Of a stretch of DNA of 49,239 nucleotides, positions 26,393 through 34,691 are shown one piece after another (the stretch's first letter is position 1; every line of letters begins with the position of its first letter). Under the pieces are notes generated by a model. The model was not told where the DNA came from, ran no database searches, and saw only the letters and a list, made by a program, of their open reading frames with translations. The translations under genes were made by a program, and so were the position numbers. The stretch comes from Wohlfahrtiimonas larvae_A (lineage in GTDB: Bacteria > Pseudomonadota > Gammaproteobacteria > Cardiobacteriales > Wohlfahrtiimonadaceae). The DNA lies in NCBI GenBank assembly GCA_040394195.1, contig JBEBSR010000014.1, forward strand, positions 1 to 49,239, written 5' to 3'.

Positions 26393-27465
26393 TGAAGCTT
26401 TTAAATTACCTCAAGAAAGTGCTGCTTTTCTTTGTTAAGTATGTGCTCTCTCGAGCGATTCTTTTAGTATTATTTCTAGGCCTATTTATAGGCCTTGCTC
26501 AATTTGGCTATAATTTTTTAAATTATATGAAATCCCCCATGTTAGCGGATGATAAAAGTATTTTAATTGATGTAAAATCTGGGATGAATGCTGATTCAGT
26601 ATTACGTGAATTAAAATCTGAGCTACCAAATACTAACACCAATTTTTTAAAGATTTACGGTCGTTTAACAGGTACGTTGAGCGATATTAAAGTTGGTGAA
26701 TATGAAATCACTGAAAATATGCGCCCTGCAGATTTTTGGTCAATGGTGACAAAAGGGCGAAGTGTTCAATATAACTTCACTATTGTAGATGGTTGGAACT
26801 TTAAACAAATGCGCGAAGCATTGGCAAAGTCGCCTAATGTTGTACAAACATTATCTGGAACTGAAACACCTGAAGAAATTATGACTTTAATTGGCTACGA
26901 AGGCTGGCCTTATGAAGGCTACTTTATGCCGGAAACGTATCTGTTTCCACGTGGTTATAAAGATGTAGATGTGTTGAAGCGTAGTTATGAGTCTATGCAG
27001 GGCTTTGTGAATGAGGTTTGGGAAAATCGAGATTTAGATTTACCGATTCAGAATAAGCACGAATTATTAACATTGGCATCTATTATTGAGAAAGAAACAG
27101 GTGTTGCGCATGAGCGCCCTGAGATTTCAGGGGTATTTGTGCGCCGTTTACAGAAAGGCATGCGTTTACAAACAGATCCTACAGTGATTTATGGCTTGGG
27201 TGATAAATATCGTGGCACTATTTATCGCAGTGATTTGCAGCGTGATACGCCATACAATACTTATACAAGAGATGGTTTGCCGCCAACGCCAATTGCGATG
27301 CCAAGCCTTGCGGCTGTTTATGCTGCAGCAAATCCTAAAGAAGGCGATAGCTTATATTTCGTGGCGAAAGGCGATGGCTCAGGTGAGCATGTATTCAATG
27401 CAACATTGGATGGGCATAATAAGTCAGTGCGTGAATATCGTGCGCGATTAAATAGTGGAAAATAA
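26392..27465 (+). CDS. mltG: Endolytic murein transglycosylase MltG
   Basis: A 357-residue YceG-family protein with a single membrane segment (about 18-40), a LysM-like subdomain and the catalytic domain. The catalytic Glu233 lies in L-A-S-I-I-E-K-E-T, followed by the Q-T-D-P-T-V-I-Y-G and T-P-Y-N-T-Y blocks. It releases nascent glycan strands and sets their length. It sits directly after fabF; the usual intervening pabC is missing. Confidence 0.96.
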   Translation: MKLLNYLKKVLLFFVKYVLSRAILLVLFLGLFIGLAQFGYNFLNYMKSPMLADDKSILIDVKSGMNADSVLRELKSELPNTNTNFLKIYGRLTGTLSDIKVGEYEITENMRPADFWSMVTKGRSVQYNFTIVDGWNFKQMREALAKSPNVVQTLSGTETPEEIMTLIGYEGWPYEGYFMPETYLFPRGYKDVDVLKRSYESMQGFVNEVWENRDLDLPIQNKHELLTLASIIEKETGVAHERPEISGVFVRRLQKGMRLQTDPTVIYGLGDKYRGTIYRSDLQRDTPYNTYTRDGLPPTPIAMPSLAAVYAAANPKEGDSLYFVAKGDGSGEHVFNATLDGHNKSVREYRARLNSGK

Positions 27466-27467
27466 TC

Positions 27468-28085
27468 ATGTCAAAAAATCTTGGGCGTTTCATTACGTTT
27501 GAAGGTACAGAAGGTGCAGGTAAAAGCACTCAAATCCCAATCATTAAAGATTGGTTGATGAATCAAGGCATTAGTGTAGTCACAACTCGCGAGCCCGGTG
27601 GTACAGATCTTTCTGAAAAAATTCGCCATTTATTATTAACAGAAGATATGTGTGCTGAAACAGAGCTGTTATTGATGTTTGCAGCACGTAAAGAGCATAT
27701 TGAACAAGTGATTAAACCAGCTTTGAATCGTGGCGATTGGGTTTTATGTGACCGCTTTACTGAGGCAACATATGCTTATCAAGCAGCAGGTCGAGCGATT
27801 GATCAACAATATATTGCTTATTTAGAATCTTGGTTGCAAGGTGAATTAAAGCCTAATTATACTTTTTGGTTTGATATAGAAGTAGCTGATGGTATAGCTC
27901 GTGCTAAAAAACGTCATACTTTAGATCGTTTTGAAAGTGAGCAGATAGAATTCTTTGAAAAAGTTCGTTCAGGCTATGCAAGATTAGCGGAAGAACGACC
28001 TAGTCAATTTGTTAAAGTGAATGCGGCATTATCTATTGATGATATTACAGTGCAGATTCAAACTAACTTACAGAAACTGCTATGA
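27468..28085 (+). CDS. tmk: Thymidylate kinase
   Basis: A 205-residue enzyme phosphorylating dTMP to dTDP. It has Walker A F-E-G-T-E-G-A-G-K-S-T (11-21), the T-R-E-P-G-G-T block and the C-D-R-F substrate motif. The Gly/Ala-type P-loop with basic residues in the lid places it with E. coli-type Tmk. It starts 2 nt after mltG and overlaps holB by ATGA. Confidence 0.97.
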   Translation: MSKNLGRFITFEGTEGAGKSTQIPIIKDWLMNQGISVVTTREPGGTDLSEKIRHLLLTEDMCAETELLLMFAARKEHIEQVIKPALNRGDWVLCDRFTEATYAYQAAGRAIDQQYIAYLESWLQGELKPNYTFWFDIEVADGIARAKKRHTLDRFESEQIEFFEKVRSGYARLAEERPSQFVKVNAALSIDDITVQIQTNLQKLL

Positions 28086-29029
28086 GTCAATCAGTGACAA
28101 AATTTGAATATTTACCTTGGTTTGAGAATCAATTGACAGAAGTGGTCAATCGTTATGATGTGAAAACATTTCCTCAATCATTATTAATTACTGGCGAGCA
28201 AGATATTGGGAAATCTATTTTTGCCAATGATATTGCGAAAAGTATTTTATGTTTAGATCGTAAAGATCAGCACGCATGCGGAAAATGTCAAAGTTGTCTG
28301 TGGATTGACAAAAATAGTCATCCTGACTTTATGGGTATTGCATCAGAAGAGAAGAGTAACTTTATTAAAGTTGACCAAATTCGTCAGTTAATACAGTTTG
28401 CGCAAATGACAAGTGAAACAGGCCGTAAAGTCATTGTTATTCATAATGCACATGAAATGAATTTGAATGCAGCCAATGCTCTATTGAAAACTTTGGAAGA
28501 GCCTGTCAATAATTGTTATTTGATTCTAGTGACGAGTTATCCTAAAAAACTACCCATTACAATTACAAGCCGTTGTCAGAGACAATTATTGTCAGTGGCA
28601 GGACAAGAAGATGTTATCTTTAATTGGTTAAAAAGTACGAGTGATGTAAATGATGAGAGTGTTTATCAGATATTAGCTCTAAGTTATGGGCGACCAATTT
28701 TGTCGCGCCAGTTTCTGTCAGAAGATGTTTTATCCATCATGAATGAGTTAAGTGTGCTCTTTGTGCGCTATTTGCAGCATAAAAGCAACTTAAATGAACT
28801 CTCTGATTTCATTGTCAAAAACTGGCACTTTTCGTCTCATCTAATTTTGTATTGGTTAATGAGTGTAGTTAAAGGTATTAATGTTCAGGATAATGTAGTT
28901 CAATCATTGGCTTATCATACGCCTACAATGTTGTTTGAGAGCTATGAATCTTTTGTGAAGATCATTGAGTTGTCATCAACAAGTGTGAAACAAGAGTGGA
29001 TGATTCAAGAATGGTTGATGAAACTATAA
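28082..29029 (+). CDS. holB: DNA polymerase III subunit delta-prime
   Basis: A 315-residue clamp-loader subunit. It has the AAA+ fold with a modified P-loop (G-E-Q-D-I-G-K-S), a zinc-binding C-G-K-C-x-x-C cluster near 61-67, and the N-A-A-N-A-L-L-K-T-L-E-E-P block (SRC-neighbouring region, followed by T-S-R-C-Q). It loads the beta clamp with HolA and DnaX. In many relatives pilZ comes next; here a non-coding region and the pilin gene follow. Confidence 0.94.
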   Translation: MSQSVTKFEYLPWFENQLTEVVNRYDVKTFPQSLLITGEQDIGKSIFANDIAKSILCLDRKDQHACGKCQSCLWIDKNSHPDFMGIASEEKSNFIKVDQIRQLIQFAQMTSETGRKVIVIHNAHEMNLNAANALLKTLEEPVNNCYLILVTSYPKKLPITITSRCQRQLLSVAGQEDVIFNWLKSTSDVNDESVYQILALSYGRPILSRQFLSEDVLSIMNELSVLFVRYLQHKSNLNELSDFIVKNWHFSSHLILYWLMSVVKGINVQDNVVQSLAYHTPTMLFESYESFVKIIELSSTSVKQEWMIQEWLMKL

Positions 29030-29041
29030 AGTTTAATTTTT

Positions 29042-29054
29042 TAATTAATTGAAT
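29042..29054 (+). promoter_or_regulatory. IHF-like site upstream of the first sigma-54 promoter
   Basis: TAATTAATTGAAT matches the reverse IHF consensus YAANNNNTTGATW with one mismatch. It begins 32 nt before the -24 element at 29074, almost the same distance as the IHF-like site upstream of the pilin promoter. Confidence 0.4.
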
Positions 29055-29073
29055 TTAAATAATTTTCTTAAAA

Positions 29074-29089
29074 TGGCACTAGATTTGCT
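29074..29089 (+). promoter_or_regulatory. Sigma-54 promoter not followed by a gene
   Basis: TGGCACTAGATTTGCT carries the invariant GG of the -24 element and GC of the -12 element at the canonical spacing (TGGCA, 6 nt, TTGCT). Expected transcription start is about 29100. No coding frame follows before a strong terminator at 29167-29195. Confidence 0.7.
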
Positions 29090-29099
29090 ATTTGTAAGC

Positions 29100-29195
29100 T
29101 ATGTAAAAAACATATAAATAAATTTTACAGAATTACAAATAATAACTAATAGCATCTCCACTTCAGCCCACATCCATTGGATGTGGGTTTTTTTA
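29100..29195 (+). ncRNA. Predicted sigma-54-dependent small RNA upstream of pilA
   Basis: The segment from the predicted start (about 29100) to the T-run of the terminator is about 96 nt. It begins with a possible hairpin, TGTAAAA (29102-29108) with TTTTACA (29123-29129). An A/U-rich unpaired stretch follows, then a short pyrimidine-rich piece (CATCTCCACTTC, 29153-29164), then the terminator. The first ATG is followed at once by TAA, and no ribosome site with an open frame is seen. This layout (promoter, AU-rich linker, Rho-independent tail) is that of Hfq-type sRNAs. It is not recognised as any named RNA, and no expression is shown by sequence alone. Confidence 0.5.
29167..29195 (+). terminator. 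Intrinsic terminator ending the predicted sRNA
   Basis: A perfect 9-bp stem, CCCACATCC (29167-29175) with GGATGTGGG (29179-29187), has a 3-nt loop and 8 T residues after it. It lies 138 nt after the holB stop and 187 nt before the pilin promoter. It could also end holB read-through transcription. Confidence 0.9.
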
Positions 29196-29322
29196 TGTTT
29201 TTTTGTAATTGTGATATTGCTGTACTCGAAGAGATTTTATAAAGTGACCATCTGAGTCATATTTACAAAAATAATCTTCATTTGAAGTTTAGTGATGCTA
29301 TTAAATACAGCAACTAAAAATA

Positions 29323-29335
29323 TAAGTAATTGATT
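29323..29335 (+). promoter_or_regulatory. IHF-like site upstream of the pilA promoter
   Basis: TAAGTAATTGATT matches the reverse IHF consensus YAANNNNTTGATW without mismatch, 33 nt before the -24 box. IHF bending between an enhancer-bound activator and RNA polymerase-sigma-54 is a known feature of such promoters. The rest of 29196-29322 is AT-rich and contains no gene. Confidence 0.5.
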
Positions 29336-29355
29336 TTGATGTATATTTATTGTTT

Positions 29356-29371
29356 TGGCATATGTATTGCT
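29356..29371 (+). promoter_or_regulatory. Sigma-54 promoter of pilA
   Basis: TGGCATATGTATTGCT has GG and GC elements at exact -24/-12 spacing. The start is expected near 29382, giving a 40-nt leader to pilA. Sigma-54 with the PilS/PilR two-component system is the established control of many type IVa pilin genes. pilS and pilR are not in this window. Confidence 0.8.
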
Positions 29372-29421
29372 TTAACTTAGGTGTCACTAGACAATAATAA
29401 TTAATTTTTGGAGAGAAAATT

Positions 29422-29994
29422 ATGTTACAGAAAGGTTTTACATTAATCGAGTTAATGATCGTTGTTGCTATCATCGGTATTTTATCAATGTTTGCATTAC
29501 CAGCATACCAAGATTACACTAAGCGTACTTATGTATCAGAAGGTATGGCGTTGGCTACAGCTGCTAAATTAGCTGCAACAGAAGTGTTTTCTACTTCTGG
29601 TGTTTGGCCTACAGATAATGGGAAAGCTGGTATTGCTGATCCTGAATTAATCACAGGTCAATCTGTATTAGCAGTTCAAATTGTTGATGGTCCATCTTAC
29701 GCATTTAATACTGAGAACCCTGTGCCAACAGGTGCAACTGCAGGTACTGACACAGACGTATCTAACATCGTTATTCACTATAATAATAAAGTAGTAGGTG
29801 GTTCAACTCAGCCAGCATATTCAGCTGTTGCTTCTGGTGGTGCTCCTGGTGCTAATAACTTGGTAATTGTTCCTGTATTGGTTGATGATGCTGAACAACA
29901 AGGTTCTGTTAAATGGGCATGTCAAGTTGGTGGTGCTGGTGCTGATATCGCTAAAAAATGGTTGCCTGCTAACTGTCGTTCAGAAGAAGCATAA
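29422..29994 (+). CDS. pilA: Type IVa major pilin (prepilin)
   Basis: A 190-residue prepilin with a short leader, M-L-Q-K-G, cut by PilD before Phe6. The mature N-terminus F-T-L-I-E-L-M-I-V-V-A-I-I-G-I-L has Glu5 and then a long hydrophobic alpha1 helix (to about residue 55). The globular domain is Gly/Ala/Val/Thr-rich and ends with a Cys167-Cys185 pair that should form the D-region disulfide loop, enclosing 17 residues. The leader has a strong GGAGAG ribosome site, and the gene has its own terminator. The sigma-54 promoter and single-gene unit suggest a highly expressed structural pilin rather than a minor pilin. Confidence 0.94.
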   Translation: MLQKGFTLIELMIVVAIIGILSMFALPAYQDYTKRTYVSEGMALATAAKLAATEVFSTSGVWPTDNGKAGIADPELITGQSVLAVQIVDGPSYAFNTENPVPTGATAGTDTDVSNIVIHYNNKVVGGSTQPAYSAVASGGAPGANNLVIVPVLVDDAEQQGSVKWACQVGGAGADIAKKWLPANCRSEEA

Positions 29995-30011
29995 TAATTT
30001 GTAAGAATATT

Positions 30012-30038
30012 AACCCCCCGCTTGCGGGGGTTCTTTTT
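30012..30038 (+). terminator. Intrinsic terminator of pilA
   Basis: The GC-rich arms CCCCCG (30015-30020) and CGGGGG (30025-30030), with AA/TT flanks and a 4-nt loop, are followed by TTCTTTTT. It ends 20 bp before the convergent uvrB stop. Confidence 0.9.
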
Positions 30039-30057
30039 GCCTATAATATTTGTGCAA

Positions 30058-32052
30058 TTAAAGGAAATGCCTTTTTAAATAATCAATTTCATCTCTTACT
30101 TTGGCTGCTTCTTCAAATTCTAAATTCTTCGCATGTTCCATCATCTGTTTTTCTAGTGCTGCAATTTTCTTGGTGACAGTTTTCGGGTCTTTAATTTGAT
30201 TTATATCAATATCCGATGTCCAGTTTTGTCTATCATCATCATTATCCTCAATATCACGGGCTTCGCTCATAATATCTGATACTTTCTTATGGACAGTTTT
30301 GGGTGTTATGCCATGCAGTTCATTGTATTCTTCTTGTTTTGCTCTGCGTCGTTCTGTTTCGCCAATCGCTGCTGCCATTGCTTTAGTAATTTTATTAGCA
30401 TAGAGAATTGCTTTACCTTCTGAATTACGTGCCGCTCGGCCGATGGTTTGGATTAATGATCTTTCTGATCGTAAGAACCCTTCTTTATCAGCATCCAAAA
30501 TAGCAACTAATGAAACTTCAGGAATATCCAAGCCTTCACGTAGTAAGTTAATGCCCACTAAAACATCAAATACGCCTAAACGAAGATCACGTAAAATTTC
30601 CATGCGTTCCACTGTATCAATATCAGAATGGAGATAGCGAACTTTTACTTGATGCTCGTTTAAGAAGTCTGTGAGATCTTCACTCATGCGTTTTGTTAAT
30701 GTTGTGATCAATACTCGTTCGCCTTTGGCAACACGTTTATAGATTTCACTTAATACATCATCCACTTGTGTATCAGCTGGGCGAACTTCCAAAATAGGAT
30801 CCAATAATCCCGTAGGGCGCACAACTTGTTCTGCTATATTGTCTGCATTGTCTGCCTCATAAACGCTTGGTGTTGCAGAAACGAATACAGATTGTGGCAT
30901 GAGTTTTTCAAATTCATCGAATCTTAATGGACGATTATCTAAAGCTGAAGGCAAACGAAAACCATAAGTGACTAAGTTTTCTTTACGTGATCGATCACCT
31001 TTATACATTGCACCCAATTGTGGAATGGTTACATGAGATTCATCGATGAAAAGTAGTGCGTTGGCAGGTAAGTAATCAAATAGTGTTGGTGGAGCATCAC
31101 CTGAATTTCTACCTGATAAATAACGTGAATAGTTTTCGATGCCTTGGCAATAGCCTAACTCTACAATCATTTCGATATCGAATCGTGTGCGTTGCTCTAA
31201 TCTTTGCGCTTCCACTAATTTATCATTGGCACGGAGATATTGTAGTTGTTGAACTAGTTCTGCTTTAATTTCATCAATGGCTGCCAATAATGTTTCTCTT
31301 GGTGTGACATAATGACTCGATGGATAAATTGTTAAACGGGGTACTTTGCGTTCAACATGACCAGTTAATGGATCAAAAAAGCTTAATCGCTCCACTTCAT
31401 CATCAAAGAGTTCAATGCGAACAGCATATCGTTCGCTTTCCGCAGGGAATACATCAATCACATCACCACGAACTCTAAAGTTACCACGCTCAAGTACAAC
31501 ATCGTTTCTTGTGTATTGTAGTTCAGCTAAACGCTGTAGAATACTGCGTTGATCAATTACTTCGCCCACAGAAAGATGTAAAATCATCTTCATGTAATGA
31601 TCTTTATCACCTAAGCCATATATGGAAGAAACTGTCGCGACAATGATTGTATCATTGCGTTCTAAAATTGCCTTGGTCGCGGATAATCGCATTTGTTCAA
31701 TGTGATCATTGATCGAAGCATCTTTTTCAATATAAGTATCTGATGCTGCAACATAAGCTTCAGGTTGATAGTAATCATAGTAGGATACAAAGTATTCCAC
31801 AGCATTATTAGGAAAGAACTCTTTCATCTCGCCATATAATTGCGCAGCCAATGTTTTGTTGGGCGCAAGAATAATTGCAGGGCGCTGTGTCTGTGCAATG
31901 ATATTGGCCATAGTAAAAGTTTTACCAGAGCCAGTTACGCCTAATAATGTTTGTGATGATAATCCATTTTCTAAACCATTCACTAAACTTTGAATGGCGG
32001 TAGGTTGATCACCTGCAGGTTTGTAGTCACTTTTTAGCTCAAATACGTTCAT
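30058..32052 (-). CDS. uvrB: Excinuclease ABC subunit B
   Basis: A 664-residue damage-verification helicase of nucleotide excision repair. Walker A GVTGSGKT is at 38-45. The beta-hairpin region Y-Y-D-Y-Y-Q-P-E-A-Y (about 92-101) clamps DNA, D-E-S-H is the helicase motif II, and the helicase C domain contains Q-x-I-G-R-A-A-R-N. A C-terminal UVR motif (about 628-662) that contacts UvrC or UvrA is present. Full length. No LexA-type CTGT-N8-ACAG box is seen in its upstream gap. Confidence 0.98.
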   Translation of the reverse strand: MNVFELKSDYKPAGDQPTAIQSLVNGLENGLSSQTLLGVTGSGKTFTMANIIAQTQRPAIILAPNKTLAAQLYGEMKEFFPNNAVEYFVSYYDYYQPEAYVAASDTYIEKDASINDHIEQMRLSATKAILERNDTIIVATVSSIYGLGDKDHYMKMILHLSVGEVIDQRSILQRLAELQYTRNDVVLERGNFRVRGDVIDVFPAESERYAVRIELFDDEVERLSFFDPLTGHVERKVPRLTIYPSSHYVTPRETLLAAIDEIKAELVQQLQYLRANDKLVEAQRLEQRTRFDIEMIVELGYCQGIENYSRYLSGRNSGDAPPTLFDYLPANALLFIDESHVTIPQLGAMYKGDRSRKENLVTYGFRLPSALDNRPLRFDEFEKLMPQSVFVSATPSVYEADNADNIAEQVVRPTGLLDPILEVRPADTQVDDVLSEIYKRVAKGERVLITTLTKRMSEDLTDFLNEHQVKVRYLHSDIDTVERMEILRDLRLGVFDVLVGINLLREGLDIPEVSLVAILDADKEGFLRSERSLIQTIGRAARNSEGKAILYANKITKAMAAAIGETERRRAKQEEYNELHGITPKTVHKKVSDIMSEARDIEDNDDDRQNWTSDIDINQIKDPKTVTKKIAALEKQMMEHAKNLEFEEAAKVRDEIDYLKRHFL

Positions 32053-32087
32053 TTTTAATAAATATTTAATAACAGAGATTGAATTTT

Positions 32088-32105
32088 AATGGAGGCGCCA
32101 CCATT
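32088..32105. promoter_or_regulatory. Candidate operator: GC-rich 18-bp palindrome between uvrB and lon
   Basis: AATGGAGGCGCCACCATT is an inverted repeat with a single mismatched pair, standing out in AT-rich surroundings. It lies 36 bp upstream of the uvrB start and 106 bp upstream of lon. It falls between weak -35 and -10-like boxes for uvrB on the minus strand. The regulator is unknown. Confidence 0.35.
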
Positions 32106-32210
32106 GATAAACAAGTGTGAAATTTTAAATTGTATGATTTAAAAAATCAGTTACGATGGTACAGTTTACCAGTCGTTATCTAAAAATTATTTTGGAGTCG
32201 TTATTATATT

Positions 32211-34685
32211 ATGTCACATTCCCAAGAAATTCATCAGCGTCCAATTATTGCGATTCGTGATTTAGTGGTATTTCCAACATTAACAGTGCCACTTTTGATT
32301 GGTCGCCCGCTTTCTATGGGCGCATTGCAAGCAGCCGAAGATTTTAATAATGAAGTGTTGCTCGTGACTCATATCTCTATGGATAGCGAAATTGTAGACA
32401 TGGAAAATGTTTACGGTACAGGTGTTATTGGTCGTATTATTCAAAAAGTTCAAATTGAAGACGGCACATATAAAGTGCTTGTGGAAACAGATGAGCGTAT
32501 TAAATTGCATGCGATTAATAAAGTGGTGGCAGATGATAGCGAAGAAGATCTAGATTACTGTATTGCTGATTATTCATTAGAACCAATCGAAGAAGATTTA
32601 TCAGAAAATTTATCTAAAGTTTATGGCAATGTGATTCGTAATTTATTCAATAATATCTCAACGCTCACAAAAATCCCTGAAGATTTATTGAAAAATATCA
32701 AGCATGAAGATGACTTGAAACAGTTGGCAATTAAAGTCATTAATTATTTACCAGTTTCAATTGCAAAAAAACAAGAGGTTTTAGAAGAACCAGCTTTGGG
32801 GCAATTGGTGAAAAATTTAGTTTCACAATTAACTTATGAAGTAGATGTTTTAGAAACACAAAACCGTATTCAAGCTTCTGTACAAAAGCAAATGAGCAAA
32901 AATCAGCGCGAATATTATTTGAATGAGCAAATCAAAGCAATTCGTACTGAATTGGATGATTTGAATGAATCTGGCTTATCTGAATTGGATCAGTTAGAAG
33001 AAAAAATTCTTGATGCAAAAATGCCAAAAGAAGCGGAAGAAAAAGCTTTAACAGAATTGAAGCGTTTAAAATCTATGCCAGCAATGTCATCAGAAGGCAC
33101 AGTTGCGCGTACTTATATTGATTGGTTGTTGAAAATGCCATGGAACAAACGTTCACGTTTAAAATATGACATTGTGAAAGCGGAAGATCGTTTAGATCAA
33201 GATCACTCTGGTTTAGAAAAAGTTAAAGAGCGCATTTTAGAATATTTGGCAGTAACGAATCATACGAAAAGTGTGAAAGGTAATATTTTATGCTTAATTG
33301 GCCCGCCGGGTGTTGGTAAAACAACATTGGCACGTTCAATTGCAGATGCAACTGGTCGTGAATTAGTTCGCATGAGCTTGGGCGGTGTGCATGATGAATC
33401 AGAAATTCGTGGTCATCGTCGGACTTACATTGGCGCATTGCCAGGTAAAATTGTACAAATGTTGTCTAAGGCTAAAACTAAAAATCCATTAATGCTATTG
33501 GATGAAATCGACAAAATGGGCTCAGATTACAAAGGTGATCCTGCGCACGCAATGCTGGAAGTTTTAGATCCTGAGCAAAACTCAACATTCAATGATCATT
33601 ATTTAGATGTAGATGTAGATTTGTCTGAAGTGATGTTCATTGCAACAGCAAATAGCTTTAATATTCCTGGTCCATTGCGTGATCGTATGGAAATCATCGA
33701 ATTATCAAGCTATACAGAGCTTGAGAAATTAGATATTGCAAAAAACTATTTGTTGCCAAAGCAGTTGAAAGAGCACAAGTTGAAAGAAGATGCGATCAAA
33801 GTTTCTGATGCAATCATGTTGGATATCATTCGTTTATATACGAAAGAAGCGGGCGTGCGTTCTTTGGATCGTGAAATTGCGAAAGTTTGCCGTAAAGTGA
33901 TCAAAGAGATCATGAAGAAATCTGATGGAAAGAAGGGCAAAGCTGCAACTAAAGTGAATGATCATAAGCCTGTAACGCTAACGAAAAAAATGTTGGAGTC
34001 ATACTTGGGCGTTCCACGTTTCCGTTTTGGCGTGAAAGAGAAAGAAGATCAAGTAGGTTATGTGAATGGTTTAGCTTGGACGCAAATGGGCGGCGAATTG
34101 TTGGGCATTGAAGTTGAAGTGATGCCAGGTAAAGGTAACTTAATCACGACAGGTAGTTTAGGTGATGTGATGAAAGAATCTATGCGCACAGCAATGAGCT
34201 TGATTCGCTCTCGTGCTAAATCTTATGGTTTAGCACATGATTTTGCTGATAAATTGGATATTCACGTGCATGCACCAGAAGGTGCTGTGCCAAAAGATGG
34301 TCCAAGTGCTGGTGGTGCAATTACTGTTGCAATTTTATCCGCATTATTGAATCAAGCAATTCGTTCTGATATTGGTATGACAGGTGAAGTGACATTGCGT
34401 GGAAACATCTTGGCAATCGGTGGATTGAAGGAAAAATTGTTGGCAGCAGCACGTGCAGGATTGAAAACAGTTCTGATCCCTGAAGAAAATATCAAAGATT
34501 TAGAGGATATTCCTGTTGAAATTAAGAAGCAATTAACCATCATTCCAGTGTCACATTTCGATGAAGTGATTCAGCACTCTTTCGTGAAAAATATCGAAAA
34601 AAATGATGAATTTCAAAGGTATAATGCATTGGAGGACTTTTCAGTACCTATGAGCAACATCAAGAGTACAGAGAAACACTGCTAA
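32211..34685 (+). CDS. lon: ATP-dependent protease Lon
   Basis: An 824-residue LonA protease degrading misfolded and regulatory proteins. The N-terminal LAN domain (about 10-200) is followed by a coiled-coil linker and an AAA+ module with Walker A GPPGVGKT (364-371). The proteolytic domain has catalytic Ser699 (D-G-P-S-A-G-G) and Lys742 (G-G-L-K-E-K). It is about 40 residues longer than E. coli Lon, owing to a lysine-rich linker (about 565-585) and a C-terminal tail. lon-hupB order is conserved. Confidence 0.98.
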   Translation: MSHSQEIHQRPIIAIRDLVVFPTLTVPLLIGRPLSMGALQAAEDFNNEVLLVTHISMDSEIVDMENVYGTGVIGRIIQKVQIEDGTYKVLVETDERIKLHAINKVVADDSEEDLDYCIADYSLEPIEEDLSENLSKVYGNVIRNLFNNISTLTKIPEDLLKNIKHEDDLKQLAIKVINYLPVSIAKKQEVLEEPALGQLVKNLVSQLTYEVDVLETQNRIQASVQKQMSKNQREYYLNEQIKAIRTELDDLNESGLSELDQLEEKILDAKMPKEAEEKALTELKRLKSMPAMSSEGTVARTYIDWLLKMPWNKRSRLKYDIVKAEDRLDQDHSGLEKVKERILEYLAVTNHTKSVKGNILCLIGPPGVGKTTLARSIADATGRELVRMSLGGVHDESEIRGHRRTYIGALPGKIVQMLSKAKTKNPLMLLDEIDKMGSDYKGDPAHAMLEVLDPEQNSTFNDHYLDVDVDLSEVMFIATANSFNIPGPLRDRMEIIELSSYTELEKLDIAKNYLLPKQLKEHKLKEDAIKVSDAIMLDIIRLYTKEAGVRSLDREIAKVCRKVIKEIMKKSDGKKGKAATKVNDHKPVTLTKKMLESYLGVPRFRFGVKEKEDQVGYVNGLAWTQMGGELLGIEVEVMPGKGNLITTGSLGDVMKESMRTAMSLIRSRAKSYGLAHDFADKLDIHVHAPEGAVPKDGPSAGGAITVAILSALLNQAIRSDIGMTGEVTLRGNILAIGGLKEKLLAAARAGLKTVLIPEENIKDLEDIPVEIKKQLTIIPVSHFDEVIQHSFVKNIEKNDEFQRYNALEDFSVPMSNIKSTEKHC

Positions 34686-34691
34686 AATTTC

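Noticed and set aside
29245..29259. TGAC-N7-GTCA dyad and CTTCATTTGAAG (29276-29287) as PilR enhancer sites
   Set aside because: They lie in the right region, but I cannot match them to a PilR consensus with confidence, so they are not listed as sites.
32076..32110. Possible heat-shock (sigma-32) promoter for lon
   Set aside because: A TTGAAT and a CCACCAT-like element can be lined up, but neither matches the consensus well and the spacing is ambiguous, so it was not listed.
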